Shown here one piece after another: positions 27,403 to 39,890 of a DNA stretch of 64,000 nt (position 1 is its first letter; every line of letters begins with the position of its first letter). Position numbers and translations under genes: made by a program. This stretch comes from Neoarius graeffei (lineage: Eukaryota; Chordata; Actinopteri; Siluriformes; Ariidae). The DNA is taken from positions 16,948,446 through 17,012,445 of the forward strand of contig NC_083590.1 in NCBI RefSeq assembly GCF_027579695.1, in the 5' to 3' direction. Below the pieces are notes generated by a model. The model saw only the letters and a list, made by a program, of their open reading frames with translations. It was not told the origin of the DNA and did not search any database.

Positions 27403-28075
27403 CAAGAGACTTTTTAAAAATAATAATAATAATTTTCAGAGAGCTGGGTTTCGCTCCAGAAACAGGTGACAGTTCAAGTCTCACCAAATACCGACTTTGT
27501 TCCATTTATTCCTCTTTACTGCTCTTTATAGTATTTGTTTAAAAGATAAAATCACTTTTACTTTCGTTACTGTTGAAGGCCTTTTCACATCTGCAGCATT
27601 TCTTTCTCCTTTTTACACCATAACAGTTTCCTCTGTTTCAGTTCTAACATGGGGGGGCGGGAGGAAAACCCCCCACACACATTCAGTGTTTATATATAAT
27701 TATATATATTCCCCCCGAGTCATGTCTTGCTGTGTTGAAGTTTTGACGCCGAACTGATCAAACCTTCCTGTGTCTGTGTTTCTCTGATCCTCAGGTTGAA
27801 TATTTTTGGATAAACGCAAACACACGCAGCCTGTTAGACAGAATGATGGTGTTTCAATCTGGATGCTGTTCATATTTTTCAACGGTGAGACAAAATCTTT
27901 TTTTTTTTTTTTTTAAGCTGCTTAAATTGCTTCTTGTGAACTTGACGAGATTTCTTCATAAAGTTAAATTCTAATAAATACTTGGATAGCGTGCTTTTCA
28001 TACGCAAGGTAGCACAAAGCGCTGGACAGTCGGTCAAACAGGAAAAAAAGATAATGTAGTAAAATGTAATGTAAT
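27403..28075. other. Non-coding stretch, nothing recognised
   Basis: AT-rich DNA with a poly-T run at 27898 and a TATA/ATAT microsatellite at 27690. No gene or repeat family recognised. Confidence 0.4.
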
Positions 28076-28208
28076 CAGCTTAAGGTCGGTCCGTATGGTG
28101 AAATACCGTGACCGAGGTCTTGAAAGAACTGAACAAGGCCCTCTGAGCCGAGGTCAGTATTCAAGGCCGAGGTCACGGTATTTCACCATACGGACCGACC
28201 TTAAGCTG
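28076..28208. repeat. Near-perfect 133-bp palindrome
   Basis: The left arm cagcttaaggtcggtccgta through tggtgaaataccgtgaccga is complementary to the right arm ending gaccgaccttaagctgg. The spacer is about 50 bp and contains a partial second inverted pair (gaggtc/gacctc). Likely the end of a fold-back or DNA element; partner limits not found. Confidence 0.8.
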
Positions 28209-28634
28209 GTAAATAATTATATTTTTTTCTTTACCAAATTCTAACAGAAAACGAGAGCGCCCAAAAGGGAAAACCGAGCCGAGCCGCCATTTTGAATCCT
28301 CACTCATGGCTGTAATGCAAATTGCTTCCTCCTCGGTATACAAGTGCACTTCCATGGCAGGAAAAAAACTACATTTTGCCGCCTATGTAGTTCCCCATTT
28401 ATACAAATAGGAGTCATTCAGGATTCAGCCATGTTTTTGTTCGGCGTTAGCAAGTTAGAGGTTTTAGCTTTCTCCTGAAATGTTTTCTTTTATTTCTTCT
28501 TCCTCAGGGTAGTAAAACTCGCTTTCACTGTGAACACTGTCATTATCGCTATCCATGCTGTAAAATTAATGCTATTCTCCTGAGAAATGCTGGCAAAAAT
28601 TTATAAGGTTTTTGATAATCTTATAAATAAATCT

Positions 28635-29010
28635 GTGGGTGGCATGGTGGTGTAGTGGTTAGCGCTGTCGCCTCACAGCAAGAAGGTCCTGGGTTTGAGC
28701 CCTGGGGCCGGCGAGGGCCTTTCTGTGTGGAGTTTGCATGTTCTCCCCGTGTCCGCGTGGGTTTCCTCCGGGTGCTCCGGTTTCCCCCACAGTCCAAAGA
28801 CATGCAGGTTAGGTTAACTGGTGACTCTAAATTGACCGTAGGTGTGAATGTGAGTGTGAATGGTTGTCTGTGTCTATGTGTCAGCCCTGTGATGACCTGG
28901 CGACTTGTCCAGGGTGTACCCCGCCTTTCACCTGTAGTCAGCTGGGATAGGCTCCAGCTTGCCTGCGACCCTGTAGAACAGGATAAAGCGGCTAGAGATA
29001 ATGAGATGAG
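28635..29010 (+). mobile_element. tRNA-derived SINE (Mermaid-like), full length
   Basis: Exact 12-bp duplication ataaataaatct at 28623-28634 and 29011-29022; tRNA-like head and short gatgagat tail. Confidence 0.9.
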
Positions 29011-29888
29011 ATAAATAAATCTTATTAAAAAAAAGATAAATGTTGACAAAAAATGCTACTATGTTTGTTGTTGTTGTGAATGAGCGAGTCGCTAGAGGTC
29101 CGTAACCGGGGTCTGTATCGTAGGATACGGACCCGCTCGCCAGCCAATCAGAGCGCAGGATTTTGACCGCGAAAAAAATAATTATTCTCCAATATTCACT
29201 GAGCCTGAGGCGGATAATTGTTTTAGTATAAATACACAGGTCGTTATTTAAAAAAAAAACAAACCTAATTTATTTCAGTGTTCAAAAGTGGTATGTAAAT
29301 GTAAGAACTTTGCGGCGCAGACTTGCGTCACTTATCTACGCCGAGTCACATAAAATACTTTGTTTTGAAATCGATAAAATAAATCCCAATCCCACCTTAG
29401 CTTTAAATAGTTTCAGATCAAACTGCAGAGCATCTTTAGTGCTTTTAGGAATGGCGTTTTATTTCATAACCCGGTAATTCTTCCTCATTTACAGCGACGA
29501 AGCGATCAGCCACCGTTTTGCCGAGTCGCTCGAGATGATTATTGAGAAATAGTCCGAATCTCTCGACCAATCAGCACGCACGAGTTTTTATCATCACCGC
29601 CATATTCGTACTAAATATAAATGAGTAAGGAGATTTAAAGAATGTATAAGAAGTAAAGTAGAATAACATGGAGTAAGAGTTAATGTGTTTAGAAAGATAT
29701 ATCAAAGCTGTAAAACCAGAGTGACTTTTAATTTAAAAGGAAGTCGTCGTTTAAATTGAATTAAATTCCTGTAATCGAGAGATGGCACAATGTACCTCAC
29801 GTTTTATGTTATGGATTAAAGCAGCAGAGTTTATTTCTCTGGTTCTTCATTCATGTTTTTTTTTTTTTTTTGAACTATTATTATTTGC

Positions 29889-30267
29889 GGGGCGGCACGG
29901 TGGTGTAGTGGTTAGCGCTGTCGCCTCACAGCAAGAAGGTCCTGGGTTCGAGCCCCGGGGCCGGCGAGGGCCTTTCTGTGCGGAGTTTGCATGTTCTCCC
30001 CGTGTCCGCGTGGGTTTCCTCCGGGTGCTCCGGTTTCCCCCACAGTCCAAAGACATGCAGGTTAGGTTAACTGGTGACTCTAAATTGACCGTAGGTGTGA
30101 ATGTGAGTGTGAATGGTTGTCTGTGTCTATGTGTCAGCCCTGTGATGACCTGGCGACTTGTCCAGGGTGTACCCCGCCTTTCGCCCGTAGTCAGCTGGGA
30201 TAGGCTCCAGCTTGCCTGCGACCCTGTAGAAGGATAAAGCGGCTAGAGATAATGTGATGTGATGTGA
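29889..30267 (+). mobile_element. tRNA-derived SINE (Mermaid-like), full length
   Basis: 13-bp duplication tattattatttgc at 29876-29888 and 30268-30280. The tail is gatgtgatgtgat, a variant of the usual GATGA repeat. Confidence 0.9.
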
Positions 30268-30899
30268 TATTATTATTTGCATTTATTTATTGTACGTGTC
30301 TGAGTTAGAGCAGCTCGTCTCCCGAGCCAGGTGTGTTTCTGATGCACCGGTATGATCAGACCACTTCTTTTCTCTTTAGATTTTTTTTTTTTCTCCAACA
30401 GTTTTTTTTTTTTTTGTAGTAAATGTTTATTCTCGGAGATGAATGATGATCAGCAGATAATGTCATCACTTCCTGTCGCAAAACACGGAAATCATTTTCT
30501 CATCAAATCCTTTTGTGCTTCTCACTCTGACCACCAGGTGGCACAATTCCACCATTCATTAGCTAAAGCGATACTGTGTGTATTACAGTTTAGCTAGGAT
30601 TGTTATTCCTGCTGTTTGTGACCTTTTTTAATTTCTCCTCAGTCTTTATTAAATGATCGAGCAACTTTTAATACAAAACTGAACACAGGTTTATACACAA
30701 CGTTCTTCTTTCTGAACTCTGGAGAGGGGAAAAAACAAAAAAACCGCCCACTTGAGTAGGAATTCCGACTTGGAAAGTCAGGATGGTGTCCTCAACGCCA
30801 ACGTCGTGTCAGCATGTCCGCTCGCACCGTCAGCGTTGAGTAAACTATGACTCTGCTACGTTAAATTATTGTAGAATTTACTTTACGTCCATTAACACT

Positions 30900-31346
30900 G
30901 ACGCGTTCTTTCGAGGACGTCCTTGGCTGTTTTTAAAACTCATCTCAAAAGCCATTTTTATGCCTTGGCTTTTAACTCTGTATAGCTTTTATTTACTTAT
31001 TTATTCATTTTTTGTTTTTCTTTTAATGTTACATGAGTCTTTTTACTTTCTTCATTTATTTATTTTTTAATTATTTGCTCTTAGTTATTTATTATTCTAA
31101 ATTGATTACTATGCCTTGGTGTCTTTTATGACATGATTTCTTGTTTTAAGATTGCACTGACCTGTGTATTGGTCCTTAGTTTCAGGTCATGCTGTCGTTT
31201 CTCTGTGTGTATGGTGTCTTTAAGTTGCGTTGTTTTTGTGTTTTATGGTGTCCAAGTCTTTTTACCTGCTTTTCCAGCACTTTGGTAAGCTGGCTCTGTT
31301 GTATTTTAAAGTGCTTTATACATAAACCTGACTTGACTTGACTTGA
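30900..31346 (+). mobile_element. LINE 3'-end fragment with ACTTG tail
   Basis: Ends in gtgctttatacataaacc followed by a (TGACT/ACTTG)n tail at 31328-31345, a form common to fish non-LTR retrotransposons. Upstream, aaaactcatctcaaaagcc is typical of the C-terminal ORF2/3'UTR boundary. No intact frame. Confidence 0.5.
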
Positions 31347-32490
31347 CCAATCGGACGATTCGACTGACGCGTCGATTTAAAAGGTAACGATTGAAATGAA
31401 CTGAGGATGCAACCAGAAATTGATTAATATAAACAAAAAACTAGTGTGTAGAAAATACTTGTTTTAAACTGATTTATTTTTATAATACTCCTCTCTCTCC
31501 GTCGTCACCTACACTACTGGTTTCAGTCAGATATCGATGCTTTAGGAATCATTAGGTCACCGCAGACTCCGTGATCTCGTCAAGTATCGATTCGTTGCTT
31601 AAAGAATCGCATTGAATCGTAGCAGATTCAGCGATTTATTGAATCGTTGCATTATGAATTGAACTCGTGTAGAAGTTTGAGGTTTACAGCCCGAGTTGCT
31701 GACTACAGTTTACTGGTTTGAGAAACTAAAGACATCATAAAGATCGTTAAGTTAGCTGGCTAGCCTGTTGCTAGCAAAACGCAAACTTTCTTGGAGGCCT
31801 TTTGGTGTTTCGTTCCCTTATCTTGCCCATCATTTATTATTATTATGCACTGTGTGTGTTTTTACTGTTCCTGTGTCCTTTGTCAGGTGCTAAGTTGGAG
31901 ATAATTCATAGCTGAAGCACTGAACATGAGTGTACATCGAGCTCAATATGTCTCTCTCTCTCACACACACACACAGTCCTGTGAGCGCAGACACACTCTG
32001 ATTGCTGCACAATTTTTACATTTCATTGGACGTCCCAGAGGGGGAGAAAACCATGGCTGTGTTTGTCTCTCCACTCGCATCCAGCTGTAGCCCAGCTGTT
32101 TCTCTCTCTTGCACACAACAGACTGAACACACTGACTGCAAGACAAAGCGCTCTTAAACTGTCTGTGGTTTTTCATTTTTATCTGGCTATGACTTTCCCC
32201 CCCCCAGCAGCTGAAATTGTGATGTGTGTAGTTTAACGCTGACGAGCGCTGACGCTCACACTGACCTGTGTGGGTGTGTGGTGGGGGGTGTTTTGACTGT
32301 AGTGAGCATGCAGATGTTTTCGTCTCGGCCCTTTGAGACCCTGAATTAGATTTGTGAAGCTGAGATCTGTTCCTGTTTTTTCAGTCTCGTCTGAACAGGC
32401 TTCAGAGTCGCTCTACACTCACCCTCGGCTTCATTGTAGTTTGCTCTGTGTGTGTGTGTTTTTAGTTGAAGTCCTGTGTGTGTGTTTATG
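31347..32490. other. Non-coding stretch, nothing recognised
   Basis: No conserved coding frame. A (CT)(CA) microsatellite lies at 31950-31977 and a short C run at 32197. Confidence 0.4.
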
Positions 32491-32494
32491 TACT

Positions 32495-32862
32495 TGGGTG
32501 GCACGGTGGTGTAGTGGTTAGCGCTGTCGCCTCACAGTAAGAAGGTCCGGGTTCGAGCCCCGTGGCCGGCGAGGGCCTTTCTGTGTGGAGTTTGCATGTT
32601 CTCCCCGTGTCCGCGTGGGTTTCCTCCGGGTGCTCCAGTTTCCCCCACAGTCCAAAGACATGCAGGTTAGGTTAACATGGGGCAGCTTTAGGCTGAAGTG
32701 CCCTTGAGCGAGGCACAGAATCCTGAACTGCTCCCCAGGCGCTGTAGCATAGCTGCCCTGTCTGTGTGTGTGTGTACACACACGCGTTCACTGCTTCAGA
32801 TGAGTTAAATGCAGAGGACAAATTTCACTGCGCTTGAGTGTGCATGTGACACAGGCTTCTTC
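32495..32862 (+). mobile_element. tRNA-derived SINE, second tail subfamily
   Basis: tRNA-like head (ggcacggtggtgtagtgg, gggttcgagcccc) joined to the body aggctgaagtgcccttgagc and the tail tgcagaggacaaatttcac. The same tail is seen at 26297-26464 and, inverted, at 39540-39620. Clean target duplication not found. Confidence 0.8.
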
Positions 32863-32876
32863 ACGTACAAGTGTGT

Positions 32877-34565
32877 GTTGTGGGTCTGTGGATTAATTTT
32901 AGCTTTGTATTTGTGTGTGGTTTCATTGAAGTGTGTGTGTTAGTTGTCGGTCTGTGGATTAGATTTAGTGGTGTGTGAGAGTTGTCGGTCTGTGGATTAG
33001 ATTTAGCGGTGTGTGTGTGTGAGAGTTGTCGGTCTGTGGATTAGATTTAGCGGTGTGTGTGTGAGAGAGTTGTCGGTCTGTGGATTAGATTTAGCGGTGT
33101 GTGTGTGTGTGAGAGTTGTCGGTCTGTGGATTAGATTTAGCGGTGTGTGTGTGAGAGAGTTGTCGGTCTGTGGATTAGATTTAGCAGCGTGTGTGTGAGT
33201 TGTCGGTCTGTGGATTAGATTTAGCAGCGTGTGTGTGAGAGAGTTGTCGGTCTGTGGATTAGATTTAGCGGTGTGTGTGTGTGTGTGTGAGAGTTGTCGG
33301 TCTGTGGATTAGATTTAGCGGTGTGTGTGTGAGAGAGTTGTCGGTCTGTGGATTAGATTTAGCAGCGTGTGTGTGAGTTGTCGGTCTGTGGATTAGATTT
33401 AGCGGCGTGTGTGAGTTGTCGGTCTGTGGATTAGATTTAGCAGCGTGTGTGTGAGTTGTCGGTCTGTGGATTAGATTTAGCAGCGTGTGTGAGAGTTGTC
33501 GGTCTGTGGATTAGATTTAGCGGTGTGTGTGAGAGTTGTCGGTCTGTGGATTAGATTTAGTGGTGTGTGTGAGTTGTCGGTCTGTGGATTAGATTTAGTG
33601 GTGTGTGTGAGTTGTCGGTCTGTGGATTAGATTTAGCGGCGTGTGTGTGAGTTGTCGGTCTGTGGATTAGATTTAGCGGCGTGTGTGTGAGTTGTCGGTC
33701 TGTGGATTAGATTTAGCGGCGTGTGTGTGAGTTGTCGGTCTGTGGATTAGATTTAGCGGCGTGTGTGTGAGTTGTCGGTCTGTGGATTAGATTTAGCGGC
33801 GTGTGTGTGAGTTGTCGGTCTGTGGATTAGATTTAGCGGCGTGTGTGTGAGTTGTCGGTCTGTGGATTAGATTTAGCGGCGTGTGTGTGAGTTGTCGGTC
33901 TGTGGATTAGATTTAGCGGCGTGTGTGTGAGTTGTCGGTCTGTGGATTAGATTTAGCGGCGTGTGCGTGAGTTGTCGGTCTGTGGATTAGATTTAGCGGC
34001 GTGTGTGTGAGTTGTCGGTCTGTGGATTAGATTTAGCGGCGTGTGTGAGAGTTGTCGGTCTGTGGATTAGATTTAGCGGCGTGTGTGTGAGTTGTCGGTC
34101 TGTGGATTAGATTTAGCGGCGTGTGTGTGTGAGTTGTCGGTCTGTGGATTAGATTTAGCGGCGTGTGTGAGAGTTGTCGGTCTGTGGATTAGATTTAGCG
34201 GCGTGTGTGTGAGTTGTCGGTCTGTGGATTAGATTTAGCGGCATGTGTGAGAGTTGTCGGTCTGTGGATTAGATTTAGCGGCGTGTGTGTGAGTTGTCGG
34301 TCTGTGGATTAGATTTAGCGGCGTGTGTGTGTGAGTTGTCGGTCTGTGGATTAGATTTAGCGGCGTGTGTGAGAGTTGTCGGTCTGTGGATTAGATTTAG
34401 CGGCGTGTGTGAGAGTTGTCGGTCTGTGGATTAGATTTAGCGGCGTGTGTGTGAGTTGTCGGTCTGTGGATTAGATTTAGCGGCGTGTGTGTGTGAGTTG
34501 TCGGTCTGTGGATTAGTGTTAGCGGTGTGTGCGCGCGAGTTGTTGGTCTGTGGATTAGTGTTAAT
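32877..34565 (+). repeat. Minisatellite, ~38-bp unit, about 40 copies
   Basis: Tandem units with the invariant core gttgtcggtctgtggattag atttagcgg followed by a variable (GT)n stretch. Outer units are degenerate (ttaattttagctttg at the left, ttagtgttaattg at the right). From about 33590 to 34100 the unit is a nearly invariant 40 bp. Units vary mainly by GT number and by gcggc/gcggt/gcagc. Confidence 0.97.
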
Positions 34566-34597
34566 TGAAGTCCAGTGTATGCTTTGGATGGTGAGAG

Positions 34598-34605
<8 letters not shown>

Positions 34606-34632
<27 letters not shown>
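34606..34632 (+). repeat. (GA)n microsatellite
   Basis: gagagagaga run directly after the minisatellite. Confidence 0.85.
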
Positions 34633-34635
<3 letters not shown>

Positions 34636-34764
34636 CTTTCTGAGGGCCACAAAGTACAAAATGGACAATTTTCTGAAATAAAGTGGGTTTCTGGCTGTTT
34701 GTGTGGAACAATGGGTGATTAGTGGAAGGGTGATTAGTCAGTGGAAGTTGTGTGAAGAAACCAG

Positions 34765-34935
34765 GTGTGAGGGAGGAGGGGGGGGGAGAGAGGAGAGGGA
34801 GAGGGAGGGGGGGAGAGAGGAGAGGGAGAGGGAGGGGGGGAGAGAGGAGAGGGAGAGGGAGGGGGGGAGAGAGGAGAGGGAGAGGGAGGGGGGGGAGAGA
34901 GGGGAGGGGGGGAGAGAGGAGAGGGGGGGGAACCA
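34765..34935 (+). repeat. Purine-only GGGAGA minisatellite
   Basis: About 170 bases with almost no pyrimidine on the + strand, built from ~33-bp units of ggagagaggagagggagagg plus a run of seven to nine G. Ends about 10 bp before the CpG island. Confidence 0.95.
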
Positions 34936-34939
34936 GCCG

Positions 34940-35515
34940 GGTCTCTCTCAGCTCTGCACCGTGTGCGCGCGTGCTCGTGCCCGCTCCCCGCGCCCCCTGT
35001 CGGTGAGTGTGTGTCAGTAAGAGGAAGCTCCGCTGCGCGCGCGGCTGTTTTCTGTTTTGTCAGAGTTGAGACTCCGCCGAGGCGCCATTTTCCCTCCGAC
35101 CCACTCTCTCTCTCTCACCGCGCCGGAGAGAGACACCCGCACCGCGCCGCGCTCCGCTCAGGCCCACAAACCGCCGCCTGTCCCCGGGAGCAGCCGCTGG
35201 GAGCCGCGCAGAGAGGCGGAGCAGCACCGAGTGCGGGCTCCGGGCCCGGGGCCGCCGCGCTTCCCGCCGCCGCGCTGCCTTTGTGTGATTTCGCTTCTTC
35301 GCCCATTTCGTGACTCCCAGACGGAGCGGATTTACCGGAGCGGGATTCGACCTGCTGCCCTCCCGCTCCCAGCTCTCCGTGCCCCCTGAGGATCCCCGCA
35401 GCACCCCGGAGCCCCGGGCCCCGCGCTCATTACCGCTAATAACGGAGAGAATTAAACAAATACCCAACCTGGAGTGGGATTACTGACCCCCCTCCCCCCG
35501 CCGGATCACGTGGTA
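34940..35515 (+). promoter_or_regulatory. CpG island, probable promoter and 5' UTR exon
   Basis: About 575 bp very rich in CpG (gcgcgcgcggctg, ccgggcccggggccgccgcg, ccgccgccgcgctgcc). Possible donors are tgtcg|gtgagt near 35000 and acgtg|gtaggt near 35511. No ATG-initiated frame with recognisable protein; the long open frames here lack a credible start and overlap in several frames, as GC-rich DNA does. Best read as the promoter and untranslated first exon of a + strand gene whose coding exons lie outside the window or were not recognised. Confidence 0.55.
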
Positions 35516-37626
35516 GGTTCCACCTTTTTTTCTTTGTTACTTTAAACTCGGCGGCAGAAAACGAGTCGGAATTAAATGTTTATTGGTGTTAAAGCGCTGT
35601 GTTCGGGCCCGCCGGGGCCCTCACAGGGGGCCAAAACTTTATGGCGGTTTTTGGTGTCCGTGTGAAGGCGCAGAGCCGGAGCGGCTCCGGGCTTTCTGCC
35701 GTTTTGTTGCAGTCGGAACCGCAAAAGTAGGTCGAGGCTTTAAAAACCGGAGCTTTTGTCCGAAATCAGCCGCGGGGATTAAACTCATAACCACCAGGAT
35801 TATTCCCCGCCACCCAGGGCTCACAGCCCCTGCTCTCACCCCCAGCTCTCCGGCTCCGTGTGCAGGCTATTATTAGGATCACAACACTTATTATTATTGT
35901 TATTATTATTATTGATGAGGTTTTTCCTGTTTCTCCCCTCCTGCCTGAGTCCAGCAGTGTTCTTCATCCCGGGGATTATTTCCCTTCCACACCCTCAGTG
36001 CTGCTGCTCAGGCCCCAATCCTGACCTTTAATCTTTATTTAAAATGACACACAAGGTCAGTATGAGTCATGTATAGAGTTAAAAAAAAAAATCTATGAAT
36101 CATTTTATTTATTATTGCTCCAGCATTAATTCAGAGCACGTCGACGCAACGTTCTGCCTTCTGGACGATTATTAATATATATTTATATTCGTGTGCCTTT
36201 TTTTTTTTTTACCCAGTTTTCGAGCTCATGATGCATTCCAGTCCATCCTCGAGACGGCTTCAGATCATTTTATTTTGAACACGTCCCTGGTGTGTGTGTG
36301 TGTTGCAATCAGTCGGACATTTTGGTTATATATTTTATAAATGATGTAATTTTTTTCCTCCCGAACGATGCTGAGTTGAAACAGGCTGTTACGTAATTTT
36401 TCATATTTTTTTCCCCTTAATTTTGCTCCTTGGCCGTTTTTCTGCTGATGTTCAAACAGGACCGAGTGACCCGATTAAACTCGATTAAATAGACGTGTGT
36501 GTGTGTATAAATTCCATCCCCATGTGCGTGTGCGTTTGTATACGAGTGTAACCTTGTGTGTTTTTGTCCTGTTTTAAACAGCACACATCAGCTCCCAGCT
36601 CCACCTGTGGTTAGTGTTACACACTCTGTACTTTTCCATGCTATAACGTCTTAACGTTGTTTGCACATCCTTGTTTCAGACGCGAGCCCTTTCTCGAGGT
36701 GAAACGTAAAGCTTTTCTTTCCTGAACGGCCACCAGAAACGCTTTTGAAACGTCGTTTGGACGTTGTGTTTACGTCGCTGCACAGCGTTGCCCTCGTGGG
36801 CTTCAGATGGCGTGTCCGTTTTGCTTTATCTGATCACCATCTGAACTTAAACATGTTTTGCGTCTGATTAGTTTTTTCGCCTTCACAGTTTGGCAGGTTA
36901 AAATAAGAGCAAAAAGTTTCCTTTCCTTGGGTTATTTCTCGTTTCTGAAGCTGTTGCTAAAACAGGCCTGTGTGTTTTGTTACATACTACAGTTTGTCGT
37001 GTTTTTTTTTTTCTCTTTTCTTTTAGGCCTCAGCTCCAAGCTGAACTCAATATCCGGAGGTCAGTTAATCGGCCTCGTGTCGATCTCTCAACCTTTAAGC
37101 TTTACCTCGTTCATATTTATTTGACTTTGAACGAACATTGAATGTTGCTTATTACTCTTTTTTTTTTTTTTTTTACACATTCGACTGGTATCTCAACCCC
37201 CCCCTCCCCAAAACCTCTCTAACTAACTTCTACAGCCAGGTCACGCCCTAAAACAGCGGCGTACTCTCTCACACGGTCTTGTGTGATTGTGATTCACGTG
37301 AAACGGAGAGGTTCTCGGTTTGCCGTGTTGCTCTTGTTTAAAGCTCCTCAGATCTTGGCAGGATGTTATGTAACAGGTCAGTGTTGTAATTTCTCTCAGG
37401 GTGGTGCGCTCAAACCGTCTTGGAACGCCGCCTTCACGATGTGTTGGTTTTGGTCTGAAAGTATGATTTGTAAACTCTGTACAGGATTTTTAAATGATGG
37501 CGTCCCAGAGGGGTTTATTATTTTCACTTCTGTATCGCTGTCCTCGCAAGACTTTTCAAATAAATCGGATTTGCTTTTCAGTTGAGGTAATATATATAAT
37601 TAAAAAAAAAAAAAAAACAAACACAC
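35516..37626. other. Probable first-intron DNA, nothing recognised
   Basis: GC content falls steadily from the CpG island into AT-rich DNA. Short ATT repeats (35880-35915) and poly-T runs. No coding exon or mobile element recognised. Confidence 0.4.
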
Positions 37627-37629
37627 ATG

Positions 37630-38205
37630 CTCACGGCCACTTTAATAGGAACCTGTTCTTGATTCTAAGATTCCTGTTCTTGATTCTGATTCCTGTTCAT
37701 GGCAGGATTTGGAGCTCGACGTGTTCTGTTTTCTGTTGCATGCTGAGATGCTTTTCTGCTCACCACGGTTGTCAAGAACGATTATATGAGGTTATTATAT
37801 CCTTCCTGGCGAAGAAAAAAAAAGCTCGAACCGATCTGTCCGTTTTCCTCTGACTTCTCATCAACAAGGCGTTTTGTTTGCTTTCCACCCACAGAGCCGT
37901 CGCTCGCTCGACGTTTTTTTGTTTTTCGCACCATTCTGTCCGACTCGAGACGCTGTTGTGTGTGGAAACCCCGGGAGATCAGCAGTTTCTGAAATACTCA
38001 AACCAGCAGTCCATCTGGCTCCAACCAATACCCATACCACAGTGAAAGAGTCACGCTTTGAGATCATAATGTGTTTCCCCTGTTCTGATGTTTGAAGTAA
38101 GTATTAGTTTTATCTCTCAAGGGAACGGCTGATTTTAGAGAACTGCATCAAACAGCACAGCAGGTACATGTGTGGGCGTTCCTAATAAAGTGTCCGGTTA
38201 GTGTG
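37630..38205. mobile_element. TIR element, second copy (cactttaataggaacc ends)
   Basis: Left end acggccactttaataggaac and right end cctaataaagtgtccgg are inverted copies. The interior word agatcagcagtttctgaaat matches the copy at 25621. About 575 bp, non-coding. Confidence 0.65.
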
Positions 38206-39530
38206 TTTGGTGCTAAAGGTCGTGGACAAATGGCGTCGCCATCACAGGTGTATACAATGTCAGTGGTGTTATGCATGATGTCACCACACCCCCTTTTTTT
38301 TTTTTTTCCTTTTAAAGCTAAATCTTATGTGAAATTCTATCTCTCGCCCCTCCCCCCCAAAAAAAGAAATCTGGATTGGATTCCACTTGCTCTGTAGGTG
38401 TTGACTGATGGATTAATGCACTTGTTCGAATATGTCGTCGTTTCTATAGCAGCGTCAGGGACTTGTACAGCGAGTGCTCCAGATGAACAGATTTTTAAAA
38501 AGTGTGTCGTCATTGATTTTTGTTTAGCATTTATGGAAGGAGTCTCCAGTGTCATCAGTTTATTACTTGGTAACAGAAACGACTAGAAGGCATGAAGACA
38601 GCGGTTTATACCCGCGATACTACCTCGTAGACGCTCCCTAACGTGGACTGTAACTGTAAACGGATAAAAAGTATGACAAGTATGATGTCGTCGATGTCCG
38701 ATTGTGCTAGATTAATTTTAAAAAAAAAACGATTGTAAGTGGCGTTATTGGATAATAGTAATCCGCTCCGCTTCATCGTTGATTATTTTCCTGGAGTAGA
38801 CCAGCACCCCGCACCCTCCAGGTGTCTTATTCCACATTTATAACCTGGAACTCGTGCAGCGTTTTTTGATATTTCTTAGTTCTCGTAATAAATCATCAAC
38901 GGCTGTATTGTCGACTTTGTTTTCGTCCTGTTATTGATTTGTCCTGAGCGCGGATTGTAGACTGTGGATCCGTCTGCCAGCTGCTGAATTGTGTGTAATT
39001 ATTCCTGTCGCTGCCTTTCAAAGCCCATCGAGCTGGAAGTGGGAAATGGATGTTCTATGAATAAGATGCTGGAAGGTGTTTGACTGCAGGCCTTTCTGTC
39101 TTCCTCACACTCCTCCACAGATTCTTTCTTTGGGTGCATGTAGGTTTGAAGAGAGCAGCCTTCAGTGTGTGTGTGTGTGTGTGTGTGTGTGTTGTATAAA
39201 ACTTTCAGTTGCCACAACGTTGTGGAGCTTTTTTTTTCAATTTAAAAGGCCACCATTTTAGGAAGTAAATTGCAATTTAAATGGGGAAAGACTGGAGGTT
39301 GGTGAGACGGTGAGTGAAATTTAAGCGCTGGAGGTTTGTGCAGTGACAGAATTTGCCTGATTCGACAGTGTAGTTGTCGAGTTGCACAAGGTATCCAAAG
39401 TTATGTTTCCTGTACCCCCCTCCACCGACAAGTCCCTGGATAAACAAATCACCCTGCTTGTAAAGACTTCACCCACTCAAGGAAAAAGCGAGTGAGATCC
39501 GGGCGTACGTCATCAATACTCAATATCTAT
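38206..39530. other. Non-coding stretch with a (GT)n microsatellite
   Basis: A (GT)13-type run at 39166-39191 and short homopolymers. No gene recognised. Confidence 0.4.
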
Positions 39531-39532
39531 CT

Positions 39533-39889
39533 AGAAGGAACCTTTATTCGTCACATGCACACTTCAAGCACAGTGAAATTCATCCTCTGCATTTAACCAT
39601 CTGAAGCAGTGAACACGCGCGCGCGCACCCCCCCCAGAGCAGTGGGCAGCCACACCAGAGCGCCTGGGGAGCAGTCAGGGGTTCGGTACCTTGCTCAAGG
39701 GCACCTCAGCCCAAGGCCGCTCCACGTCAACCTAACTGCATGTCTTTGGACTGTGGGGGAAACCCACGCAGACACGGGGAGAACATGCAAACTCCACACG
39801 GAAAGGCCCTCGCCGGCCGCTGGGTTCAAATCCGGAACCTTCTTGCTGTGAGGCGATTTTTGCTAGCCACTACACCACCGTGCCGCCCA
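39533..39889 (-). mobile_element. tRNA-derived SINE, second tail subfamily
   Basis: Inverse orientation: begins cctttattcgtcacatgcac (tail) and ends with the complement of ggcggcacggtggtgtagtgg (head). The B-box region has decayed (gttcaaatcc). Flanks share only atcta, so the target duplication is weak. Confidence 0.8.
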
Positions 39890-39890
39890 T

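Noticed and set aside
32877..34565. CRISPR-like appearance of regular repeats
   Set aside because: Units are contiguous tandem repeats without unique spacers, in a vertebrate genome.
34963..35467. Several overlapping long frames in the CpG island
   Set aside because: GC-rich DNA has few stop codons; the frames lack credible ATG starts and show only Pro/Arg/Ala composition.
35400..35470. Coding exon ending ..ERIKQIPNLEWDY before a stop in the CpG island
   Set aside because: No start codon in frame and no remembered protein match; more likely 5' UTR.
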